Assembly (NCBI GenBank): GCA_020343635.1
Contig: CP070804.1
Location: 423,277-434,663 of the forward strand
Length of the DNA stretch: 11,387 nucleotides
Source of the DNA: Candidatus Aenigmatarchaeota archaeon
GTDB taxonomy: Archaea > Aenigmatarchaeota > Aenigmatarchaeia > QMZP01 > JAFGSV01
Direction: 5' to 3'
This document shows positions 6,101 to 11,387 of this stretch, piece by piece. The position numbers were made by a program, and so were the translations under genes. The notes beneath the pieces were generated by a model, which saw only the letters and a list, made by a program, of their open reading frames with translations, was not told where the DNA came from and searched no databases. The stretch's first letter is position 1. Every line of letters starts with the position of its first letter.

Positions 6101-6934
6101 ATGGCAGAAGTGGCAAGTTTCATAATAACCTTCAGGGAAACCCTCGAGGCAGCACTTATAGTTGGCATAATACTTGCATATCTCTCCCGGACAGGGGAAA
6201 CCAGGTATAACAACTTCATCTACCTCGGTGTAGCCGCAGGTATAATCGGAAGCGTGCTGGCAGCGATAATCTTCAATTATGTCGCTGGTGGTTTCGAAGG
6301 TGTCGCCGAAGAAATATTCGAAGGAACCGTCATGCTCATAGGGGCGGTCCTTATAACTTTCATGATCCTATGGATGATGAACCAGAAGCATCTTTCCAGA
6401 AAGATCGAGTTGAAAGTGAAGGATGAAATACAGGATGGGCGTAAGTTTGGTCTCTTCCTTCTGGTATTTTTCTCAGTTCTTAGAGAAGGAGTTGAGACCG
6501 TGCTTTTCCTTGGAGCCGCAAGCTTTGCTGGTGATAGCAGTTATTCACTCGCCGGTTCCCTAGGAGGCGTAGCAGCGGCAATTGCGCTCGGCTATGTCAT
6601 ATTTTCCGGCATGAAGACCATAGATTTGAAGAAGGTTTTCATGATAACGGGGACACTGCTGGTGCTTTTTGCTGCGGGCCTCGTTGCGCATGGCGTCCAC
6701 GAGCTGCAGGAGGCAGGTGTACTGCCCATATACATCGAGCACTTATGGGATGTCAACCCACCACAGAATCCTGACGGTACATATCCATCTCTCCATGATA
6801 ATGGGTCTGTAGGCTCACTGGCAAAGGGACTTTTCGGTTACAACGGAAATCCCTCACTTCTTGAGGTTGTGAGCTATTTGGCGTATATAGTTTTGTTAGT
6901 AGCCGTTTATATCAGGTACTATAAGAATGAATGA
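6101..6934 (+). CDS. FTR1-family high-affinity iron permease (EfeU-like)
   Basis: The protein has 277 residues. About seven hydrophobic segments carry the two REXXE iron-binding motifs that define the family: R12-E-T-L-E16 near the N-terminus and R128-E-G-V-E132 in the fourth segment. A further acidic EEIFEG (70-75) lies between them. FTR1/EfeU proteins move iron into the cell, usually working with an extracellular oxidase or binding protein (Fet3, EfeO/EfeB, P19). None of those is encoded here; the DUF2318 gene upstream is the best local candidate for a partner. The extracellular loop at about 215-250 is rich in Pro, Asn and Gly. The gene has its own promoter after copA and only a weak SD (GTGAT, 6092-6096). 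The ArsP-like permease follows 34 nt later, probably in the same mRNA. Confidence 0.93.
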   Translation: MAEVASFIITFRETLEAALIVGIILAYLSRTGETRYNNFIYLGVAAGIIGSVLAAIIFNYVAGGFEGVAEEIFEGTVMLIGAVLITFMILWMMNQKHLSRKIELKVKDEIQDGRKFGLFLLVFFSVLREGVETVLFLGAASFAGDSSYSLAGSLGGVAAAIALGYVIFSGMKTIDLKKVFMITGTLLVLFAAGLVAHGVHELQEAGVLPIYIEHLWDVNPPQNPDGTYPSLHDNGSVGSLAKGLFGYNGNPSLLEVVSYLAYIVLLVAVYIRYYKNE

Positions 6935-6968
6935 AAGGAATAATAAAGTGTGGCCTTGAGGTGTTGTT

Positions 6969-8147
6969 ATGGCAAAGGAAGACAGGACTGATCCCATCTG
7001 CGGGATGAGTGGGCACATCAAAGCCCACGGAAAGTACTTCTGCAGCGAAAGCTGTATAAGGAAGTATGAGAAGAAGGAAGGAATGAAGAAGAATCTATAC
7101 TGTGCACACTGTGTGGATTCTTCTGGTGGAGGGCCAAAGAGGTGGTATCAGGAACGGCTCTATCAGGTACTTATGATTCTTGTCGCCCTTTTCCTGCTGG
7201 ATCAGGGTCTTACTTTCTACGGTATTACTTCCCTGAACATGTTCTGGCACGCATTCTTCGAATACACCGCGCTGATATGGTGGGCACTGCTGCTGGGCTT
7301 CCTGCTTGGGGGCGTGATAGATTATCTCGTACCGAGGGAGTACATTTCCAAGTTCCTGTCGAAAGGTGAGAAGAAGACAATAGGCTGGTCCGTGATTCTT
7401 GGTTTCCTCATGACAGCCTGTTCGCACGGAATACTCGCGATAGGAATGGAGCTTTACAGAAAGGGCGCTTCAGTTCCCTCTGTGGTATCATTTCTCATGG
7501 CCAGTCCGTGGGCTAACCTGCCAGTTACACTACTTTTGTTCAGCTTTTTCGGACTCAACGCTTTCCTTATTATAGTGTCTGCGATAGTAATTGCGATAAT
7601 CACAGGGATCATATTCCAGGGACTTGACAGATTAGGATGGATAGAGAGGAGCAAGCATACGGCGCACGTCTCGGAAGAGTTCTCAGTCAGGAAAGATATG
7701 AAACAGAGATGGAAGAAATACAGGAAGAACCCGAACACCAAGGAGGTAGTCAGGGGAGTCGCTGATGGTTCATGGTCACTTACCAAGATGATACTTTGGT
7801 GGATCATCAGAGGCATGATACTTGCGGCTGCCGCGAACGCGTTCATAACACCTGAGATCTTCATGACCTACATGGGCCCGACACTGATAGGACTATTTAT
7901 AACACTGATCGTGGCAACAGTCATAGAAGTATGCTCTGAAGGTTCCGCGCCCCTCTCATTCGAGATATTCAGGCAAACGGGCGCCTTGGGAAACAGCTTC
8001 ACCTTCCTGATGGCGGGAGTCGCAACGGACTACACCGAGATCGGTCTCATCGCAACAAACATAGGAAGACGCGCTGCCCTTATGCTGCCGATAGTAACGG
8101 TTCCGCAGATACTGGTACTGGGATACCTGTTCAATCTTTTAATCTAA
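6969..8147 (+). CDS. ArsP/SO_0444-type metal efflux permease with N-terminal YHS/TRASH-like Cys module
   Basis: The protein has 392 residues. A soluble N-terminus has a YHS/TRASH-like pattern: PICG (C11), H16 and H20, then YFCSESC (C25, C29), followed by a second pair C45-A-H-C48. About eight membrane segments follow in two repeated halves, as in the DUF318/ArsP permease family (COG0701). The signature segments are ACSHGILAIGMELYRKGAS (C151, H153) with ASPWANLPVT, and VCSEGSAPLSFEIFRQTGA (C322), ending in FLMAGVATDYTEIGL. They match the SO_0444 branch, described as Cu/Zn efflux, more than arsenical ArsP. The charged loop (about 226-262) is cytoplasmic. It should export a soft metal or thiol-bound metalloid, and the N-terminal cysteines may receive the metal (inference). 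The SD GAGGTG (6958-6963) precedes the ATG by five bases. Confidence 0.85.
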   Translation: MAKEDRTDPICGMSGHIKAHGKYFCSESCIRKYEKKEGMKKNLYCAHCVDSSGGGPKRWYQERLYQVLMILVALFLLDQGLTFYGITSLNMFWHAFFEYTALIWWALLLGFLLGGVIDYLVPREYISKFLSKGEKKTIGWSVILGFLMTACSHGILAIGMELYRKGASVPSVVSFLMASPWANLPVTLLLFSFFGLNAFLIIVSAIVIAIITGIIFQGLDRLGWIERSKHTAHVSEEFSVRKDMKQRWKKYRKNPNTKEVVRGVADGSWSLTKMILWWIIRGMILAAAANAFITPEIFMTYMGPTLIGLFITLIVATVIEVCSEGSAPLSFEIFRQTGALGNSFTFLMAGVATDYTEIGLIATNIGRRAALMLPIVTVPQILVLGYLFNLLI

Positions 8148-8180
8148 ATCCCATAAGTTCCGTCAATTTGAGTAATCCCC

Positions 8181-9086
8181 TCAGTCCTTCTTGTTGGCAA
8201 TGTATCTGGCAGCCTTTAACAGCGCCATACATCCCTGGCCGGCTGAGATAACATACTGGTACTCGTGACCTGATGCAGAGTCACCTGCCGCGAAAATTCC
8301 CGGAACATTGGTCTTTGTCTGGCAGTCTATCTTTATGTGGCCGTCCTCGTCCAGTTCCAGCATATCCTTAAATGGCTCCACGTTGGGTATCCTTCCTATC
8401 TCAATGATGACCCCCCTCACGTCGAGCCTGTGCTCTTTGCCATCCTTTTCATAGGTTATTCCGCTGACGAGCATGTCTCCGGTTATTTCCTTCGTTTTCG
8501 CGTTGAATATGACCTCTACCTTGGGGTTCTTCTTTATCCTTTCGACCAGGTACTCGTGTCCCCTGAACTTGTCACCTCTGACCAGCATGTAGATCTTCGA
8601 TGCTATGTCCTTCATGAAGTCTATGGCTTCAAGGGCAGAACTTCCGCCCCCAACTACCGCTACGGGCATGTCGTAGAAAAGCGGACCGTCGCATATGGAG
8701 CAGTACGTGACACCCTTCTTTGCGAACTCTTCCTCACCGGGCACGCCGAGTTTTCTAGGTTCTGATCCAGTAGCAATTATGACAGTCTTTGTGTTGTACT
8801 TGTTCTTGTCGGTTATAACCTGGAAGTTGGTTCCCAGCTTCTTGACTGACTTTACAGTCTCCTGCCTGACATTCACGTTGTTGAACTTTGCCTGCTCCTG
8901 CATCTTCCCGCGGAACTCTATGCCGGTGGTTTTTGTGATCCCCGGATAGTTCAGCACCTCACCGCTGACCATGAACTGTCCTCCGAAATCCGTAGACAGG
9001 ATTTCGTAGTTCATAGCCTTTCTTGATGCATAGATAGCAGCGGTCAGTCCTGTTATTCCCGCGCCTATTATTATAGTATCATACAT
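8181..9086 (-). CDS. trxB: Thioredoxin reductase, FAD-dependent
   Basis: From the ATG at 9086 (minus strand) the protein has 301 residues, normal for low-molecular-weight TrxR. It shows the FAD motif GAGITG (8-13), the redox pair C129-S-I-C132 followed by DG, the second Rossmann motif GGGSSA (146-151), and the C-terminal FAD motif GIFAAGD. It should pass electrons from a nicotinamide to thioredoxin-like proteins in the cytoplasm; the glutaredoxin two genes upstream is a likely partner. The usual HRRDXXRA segment that binds the 2'-phosphate of NADPH reads VRGDKFRG (169-176), keeping two arginines but losing the His and one Arg, so the donor may differ. The start follows the dehydrogenase stop by one base, with SD GAGGAGG inside that gene. 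A start 18 bases upstream would overlap it. Confidence 0.93.
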   Translation of the reverse strand: MYDTIIIGAGITGLTAAIYASRKAMNYEILSTDFGGQFMVSGEVLNYPGITKTTGIEFRGKMQEQAKFNNVNVRQETVKSVKKLGTNFQVITDKNKYNTKTVIIATGSEPRKLGVPGEEEFAKKGVTYCSICDGPLFYDMPVAVVGGGSSALEAIDFMKDIASKIYMLVRGDKFRGHEYLVERIKKNPKVEVIFNAKTKEITGDMLVSGITYEKDGKEHRLDVRGVIIEIGRIPNVEPFKDMLELDEDGHIKIDCQTKTNVPGIFAAGDSASGHEYQYVISAGQGCMALLKAARYIANKKD

Positions 9087-9087
9087 G

Positions 9088-10179
9088 TTAACACGCCTCC
9101 TCAATCCTTCTCTCAGCTATGTTCATGGCACATTTCCTGGGATTTTCACACTTCCCGGTTTTCAGTTCATCCAGAACAAGCTGCGTGTTTTTATTTATCT
9201 TCTCTTCAATCACCTTGAACATTTCATGCTCGCTTCCGCCCTTGTATTCAACATAGGATGATATCACCCCGCCTGCATTTGCGACGAAGTCTGGTATTAC
9301 AAGTATTCCTTTCTTATGACAGAGTTTCTCCACATCATGTGTCATGGGTATGTTGCTTCCTTCAACGATGAGCTTGAAGTGCAGCCTCTTGACATCCGCC
9401 GGCTTTATCAGATCCGGAACAGCTGCAGTTATGAGAACATCGGCATTCACATCCAGTATGTCCTCGCAGCAGAGTATAGAACCAGGCCTGTAGTTCGTTA
9501 CAGAACCCCTCCTCTTCTTTACCTTTGCAAGCTTCTTGAAGTCCAGACCATCATTGTTATGTATGACTCCCTTGCTGTCGGAAGCCGCGACTATTCTGGC
9601 ACCGTATTCAGAAAGGAACTTACCAACGAACGACCCGACGTTACCGAATCCTTCAATGGCAACGGTGGCTTTTTTCATGTCCAGTCCTATGTGCTTCGCG
9701 GCGACCAGCGTTGCCTGATATACGCCGAAACCCGTGCTTCCGAGCTCATGAGGCAACCCGCCCATTGATTTCGGCTTTCCTGTTGCAGACTTCCTGCTTC
9801 CGTTGGCTTCAACGAACCATTTGATTTCCTCTTCGCCCATGTTCATGTCGGGTGCAGCAATGTACTTTGCCGGACTTACCACCTTGACGGCCTTTGAGAA
9901 CGCTTTAACCAGCTCTTTCTTCTTCTTTGGTGATATCTTCCTGTCGTCCGCCACTATGCCTGACTTTTCGCCTCCGAAAGGCAAACCGGCGAGGGCATTC
10001 TTCCAGGTCATGGCTCTGGCTAGTCTGAACACTTCCTCGACCTTAACAGTGGGCGTCATTCGTATCCCGCCTTTACCGGGACCCAGATTCGTGTTGTCGA
10101 TAACGACAAATCCTCTCATGCCTGTACACGGGTCATATACGTCAAGAACAACCTCCGGGCCTATGTCGTCATGTTGCAT
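9088..10179 (-). CDS. Glu/Leu/Phe/Val dehydrogenase family protein, probably glutamate dehydrogenase
   Basis: From the ATG at 10179 the protein has 363 residues; an in-frame GTG at 10188 would add three. The N-terminal domain has LGPGKGGIRM (K36), MTWKNALAGLPFGGEKSG (K60, K72) and AAPDMN (D111), the substrate-binding and catalytic residues of the family. The nucleotide domain has GFGNVG (177-182), and PDFVANAGGVISSYVEY closes the site. Retaining the Lys in GKGGIR points to glutamate, since leucine dehydrogenases differ there. The chain is about 50 residues shorter than classical GdhA, mostly at the N-terminus, near the length of leucine dehydrogenase. It interconverts an amino acid and its 2-oxoacid with NAD(P)H. 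It lies between glutaredoxin and trxB with short gaps, so it could tie nicotinamide redox state to thiol reduction (inference). Substrate is the main doubt. Confidence 0.85.
   Translation of the reverse strand: MQHDDIGPEVVLDVYDPCTGMRGFVVIDNTNLGPGKGGIRMTPTVKVEEVFRLARAMTWKNALAGLPFGGEKSGIVADDRKISPKKKKELVKAFSKAVKVVSPAKYIAAPDMNMGEEEIKWFVEANGSRKSATGKPKSMGGLPHELGSTGFGVYQATLVAAKHIGLDMKKATVAIEGFGNVGSFVGKFLSEYGARIVAASDSKGVIHNNDGLDFKKLAKVKKRRGSVTNYRPGSILCCEDILDVNADVLITAAVPDLIKPADVKRLHFKLIVEGSNIPMTHDVEKLCHKKGILVIPDFVANAGGVISSYVEYKGGSEHEMFKVIEEKINKNTQLVLDELKTGKCENPRKCAMNIAERRIEEAC
9096..9102 (-). promoter_or_regulatory. SD site for trxB inside the end of the dehydrogenase gene
   Basis: GAGGAGG on the minus strand ends nine bases before the ATG at 9086, which fixes that start over the longer frame and implies cotranscription with the dehydrogenase. 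Confidence 0.5.
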
Positions 10180-10189
10180 AAGAAACACC

Positions 10190-10429
10190 TTATTTCATGT
10201 TCTCTAACTCTTTCTCTATTGCAGGCTGATCAAAACCGACAATTATCTTTCCGTTTATTTCTAGCTGGGGAACACCCATCTGGCCGGATTTTTCAACCAT
10301 CTGCTTTGCAGCCTCAATATCCTCGGCAACGTTTATCTCCTCGTACTCAATTTTCTTCTCCTTAAGGAACTCCTTAAGCATGTGACAATACGGGCATGTC
10401 GGTGTCGAATATACCTTTACTTTACTCAT
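10190..10429 (-). CDS. Glutaredoxin/NrdH-like redoxin
   Basis: The protein has 79 residues in a compact thioredoxin fold: a first strand, the active site T-C12-P-Y-C15-H, the cis-proline P54 in MGVPQLEI, and a C-terminal INGKIIVGFDQ. It has no signal peptide and should work in the cytoplasm as a disulfide reductant. In organisms without glutathione such redoxins are usually reduced by thioredoxin reductase, and trxB lies two genes downstream in the same direction. The SD GAGGAGG precedes the ATG. The dehydrogenase starts 10 nt after its stop, and ferritin ends 32 nt before it, so all four are probably cotranscribed. A TATA-like GATATATAC (about 10450-10459, minus strand) could add an internal promoter. 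Confidence 0.9.
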   Translation of the reverse strand: MSKVKVYSTPTCPYCHMLKEFLKEKKIEYEEINVAEDIEAAKQMVEKSGQMGVPQLEINGKIIVGFDQPAIEKELENMK

Positions 10430-10461
10430 ATCTATCGCCTCCTCTAATTTGTATATATCGC

Positions 10462-10953
10462 CTACTCTCTTTTTGCAAGGGCCTTATTCAGGTACATGAG
10501 ACCGTTCACAGACTTTCCAATGGCCTTCAGCTTCTGGACAATCTCCAGTGCAGAAGCCTCTTCTTCTACCTGCTCGTCTATGAACCATTTCAGCATGGAC
10601 ATTGTAGCCTTGTCGCCTTCCCTCATCGCAAGGTCGTGCAGCTTGTGTATCCTGTCCGTGATGTACTGCTCGTGCTTGTAGGCAGCCTGGAATGCAGCGA
10701 GGGGTGATGCCCACTTCGCGTCAGGCTTCTTCATAGCTTCAAATACGGCAGTCCCGTCCCTGTCAAACAGGTAGTTGTAGAACCTCATCGCGTGTTCCCT
10801 TTCCTCGTCAGCCTGCTTCCTCATCCAGTGCGCGAACCCCTTCAGGTTCTGTGCCTCGAAGTACGCAGACATAGAGAGATAAAGATACTCGGAGAAAAGC
10901 TCCTCGTTCATCTGTCTGTTGTTGGTGTCTTCCATCTTTTTGCTTATTTTCAT
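10462..10953 (-). CDS. ftnA: Non-haem ferritin, iron storage
   Basis: From the ATG at 10953 the protein has 163 residues, a typical length for prokaryotic ferritin. All ferroxidase ligands known from E. coli FtnA are present, shifted by one residue: E18, E51, H54 (DEEREHAM), E95, and Q128 and E131 (DEQVEEE). It should form a 24-subunit cage that oxidises Fe2+ and stores it as ferric mineral in the cytoplasm. Storing iron fits with the FTR1 permease and DUF2318 gene in the same window. A strong SD (AGGAGGG, 10960-10966) sits six bases before this ATG. The frame extends upstream to 11037, but that part is A/K-rich, overlaps the mini-protein gene in another frame and lacks family similarity. Confidence 0.95.
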   Translation of the reverse strand: MKISKKMEDTNNRQMNEELFSEYLYLSMSAYFEAQNLKGFAHWMRKQADEEREHAMRFYNYLFDRDGTAVFEAMKKPDAKWASPLAAFQAAYKHEQYITDRIHKLHDLAMREGDKATMSMLKWFIDEQVEEEASALEIVQKLKAIGKSVNGLMYLNKALAKRE

Positions 10954-10972
10954 TATAATCCCTCCTATTTGA

Positions 10973-11009
10973 ATAAATATAATGTTTCTTTTTTGTTTTC
11001 CATATTTTT
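10973..11009 (-). promoter_or_regulatory. Possible ferritin promoter in an A/T-rich tract
   Basis: On the minus strand, AAAAATATGG (about 11000-11009) would place a start near 10978, giving a leader that contains the SD. ATTATATTTAT (about 10973-10983) would start too close to the ATG to include it. Readthrough from the upstream mini-gene is equally possible. Confidence 0.25.
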
Positions 11010-11021
11010 GTTTCTTTCGTT

Positions 11022-11120
11022 TCAGCAGCAACAGCACGAATAATCCTGCTTCTTCTTTGTCTCGCCTTCGTGGTAGGCCTCAATTTCCATGTCAGGAACT
11101 GTGTCTCCAACTGCGATCAT
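11022..11120 (-). CDS. 32-aa peroxiredoxin-N-terminus-like mini-protein ending in four cysteines
   Basis: From the ATG at 11120 (minus strand) the frame encodes 32 residues. It opens with MIAVGDTVPDMEIEAYHEGE, which closely resembles the start of AhpC/Prx-type peroxiredoxins (VGD-APDF--EAYH-GE), and reaches the DY that normally precedes the first helix. It then ends DYSCCCC and TGA. The peroxiredoxin catalytic domain is absent: no FVCPTE segment follows in any frame before ferritin. An SD (GAGGTGA, 11125-11131) and an upstream TATA-like box suggest that it is expressed. It may be a decayed peroxiredoxin whose start and promoter now serve ferritin, or a real micropeptide with a four-thiol metal-binding tail. 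In-frame codons reach 11354, but that stretch is antisense to the Lrp gene and lacks family similarity. Confidence 0.45.
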   Translation of the reverse strand: MIAVGDTVPDMEIEAYHEGETKKKQDYSCCCC

Positions 11121-11137
11121 TTGGTCACCTCGATATT

Positions 11138-11191
11138 TTTCAAATAACTTTATATATAAGTTCGAATATATAAAGGTTATGGTTCGAATAT
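11138..11191. repeat. Three repeats at 22-nt spacing in the divergent promoter, candidate Lrp operator
   Basis: GTTCGAATAT occurs at 11160-11169 and again at 11182-11191, exactly 22 nt apart. A weaker third copy (TTTCAAATAA, 7 of 10 matches) lies a further 22 nt upstream at 11138-11147. The 22-nt period equals about two helical turns, so all copies face the same side of the DNA. The last one overlaps the start of the Lrp/AsnC gene, suggesting autoregulation. Confidence 0.5.
11148..11175. promoter_or_regulatory. Overlapping divergent promoters (mini-protein/ferritin and Lrp)
   Basis: The TATA-like CTTTATATATAAG (11148-11160) is centred about 26 nt before the plus-strand ATG at 11179, giving a leaderless Lrp mRNA. 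The box at 11164-11175 (CCTTTATATATT on the minus strand) would start a minus-strand transcript near 11142, leaving a leader with the SD before ATG 11120. The two boxes are crossed, so polymerases would compete. Confidence 0.45.
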
Positions 11192-11387
11192 CAGACTTAG
11201 AGATCCTTGAGGCACTGAAGGTGAACTCCAGGACCCCTTTCATGGAACTGGCAAGACGGTTCGGGGTTACAGAAACAGCCATAAGGAAGAGGATCAGGAA
11301 GCTGGAAGAGAACGGGGTTATCCTGAAGTATACCATAGAGGTGGACACTCGCAAGATTGGTCTTGGTGTAAACGCGGTGATAGGCCT
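11179..11387 (+). CDS. Lrp/AsnC-family transcriptional regulator, N-terminal part (3' truncated by window)
   Basis: Sixty-nine codons are present before the window ends. The product starts MVRISDLEILEALKVNSRT and continues with a helix-turn-helix: FMELARRFGVTETAIRKRIRKLEENGVI, followed by a wing and YTIEVDTRKIGLGVNAVIGL. This is the DNA-binding half of an Lrp/AsnC regulator and the start of the linker to the RAM effector domain. Such proteins often repress their own gene and respond to amino acids. The regularly spaced repeats over its start support autoregulation. It is divergent from the mini-protein/ferritin/glutaredoxin/dehydrogenase/trxB set, so it may control that set too; an amino acid dehydrogenase among those genes makes an amino acid signal plausible. 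No SD precedes the ATG, which fits a leaderless mRNA. Confidence 0.88.
   Translation, partial: MVRISDLEILEALKVNSRTPFMELARRFGVTETAIRKRIRKLEENGVILKYTIEVDTRKIGLGVNAVIG

Noticed and set aside
8148..8180. Bidirectional terminator between the converging permease and trxB genes
   Set aside because: The 33-nt gap shows no convincing stem and only short T-runs, so no terminator is claimed.
9316..9768. 150-codon plus-strand frame inside the dehydrogenase gene
   Set aside because: It is antisense to a gene with full catalytic motifs and shows no SD or domain.
10954..11037. Longer ferritin frame starting at 11037
   Set aside because: The extra 28 residues are Leu/Lys-rich without ferritin similarity, and the strong SD directly precedes the ATG at 10953.
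11176..11195. GGTTCGAAT resembling a tRNA T-loop
   Set aside because: No acceptor, D or anticodon stems fit around it, and the bases are the first codons of a clear Lrp/AsnC gene and a repeat of the upstream site.
11121..11354. Longer minus-strand frame extending the mini-protein upstream
   Set aside because: The extension is antisense to the Lrp gene, and peroxiredoxin-like sequence and SD both point to the ATG at 11120.
1..11387. CRISPR arrays, insertion sequences, attachment sites, rRNA/tRNA genes
   Set aside because: No regular repeat-spacer structure, transposase, terminal inverted repeats or RNA gene folds were found; almost all space is coding.

Overview
The window reads as archaeal chromosome. 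Genes that open a transcription unit (starts at 321, 866 and 11179) lack a Shine-Dalgarno (SD) site. Instead they have an AT-rich TATA-like box about 25-30 nt upstream, the usual pattern for leaderless archaeal mRNAs. Genes inside operons have clear SD sites of the GGAGGTGA type. A membrane-anchored winged-helix regulator and an Lrp/AsnC regulator fit this reading. A VTGAA motif just after a membrane segment in two exported proteins reminds me of DPANN-type archaea, but the lineage cannot be fixed from sequence alone. TGA is used as an ordinary stop.

Layout. Plus strand, 1-8147: the 3' end of a DsbA-like thiol oxidoreductase, a terminator-like hairpin, and a 7-codon ORF ending in Cys-Cys. Next is a two-TM winged-helix regulator with a Cys/His loop. 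A dense six-gene unit follows: HMA membrane protein with a Cys-rich tail, a second DsbA-like protein, a DUF2318 protein, a secreted ten-Cys protein, a membrane-anchored thioredoxin, and a CopA-type Cu+ ATPase. Then comes a promoter region with a palindrome, an FTR1 iron permease, and an ArsP/SO_0444-type metal permease with a Cys-rich N-terminus. Minus strand, 11120-8181: a 32-aa peroxiredoxin-like mini-protein ending in four cysteines, ferritin, glutaredoxin, a Glu/Leu/Phe/Val dehydrogenase, and a thioredoxin reductase. The two blocks converge at 8148-8180. At the right edge an Lrp/AsnC gene starts divergently at 11179 and runs off the window.

How the genes may work together (inference). The window concentrates metal traffic and thiol redox. 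FTR1 and DUF2318 suggest iron uptake across the membrane, and ferritin suggests iron storage inside the cell. CopA, the HMA membrane protein and the ArsP-like permease suggest handling of copper or another soft metal. The DsbA-like proteins, the anchored thioredoxin and the ten-Cys protein would act outside the membrane on cysteines or metal centres. Thioredoxin reductase and glutaredoxin would supply reducing power in the cytoplasm. Co-location of a Cu+ ATPase with FTR1 recalls the yeast Ccc2/Fet3/Ftr1 copper-dependent iron uptake logic, but no multicopper oxidase or P19/EfeO-like partner is visible here.
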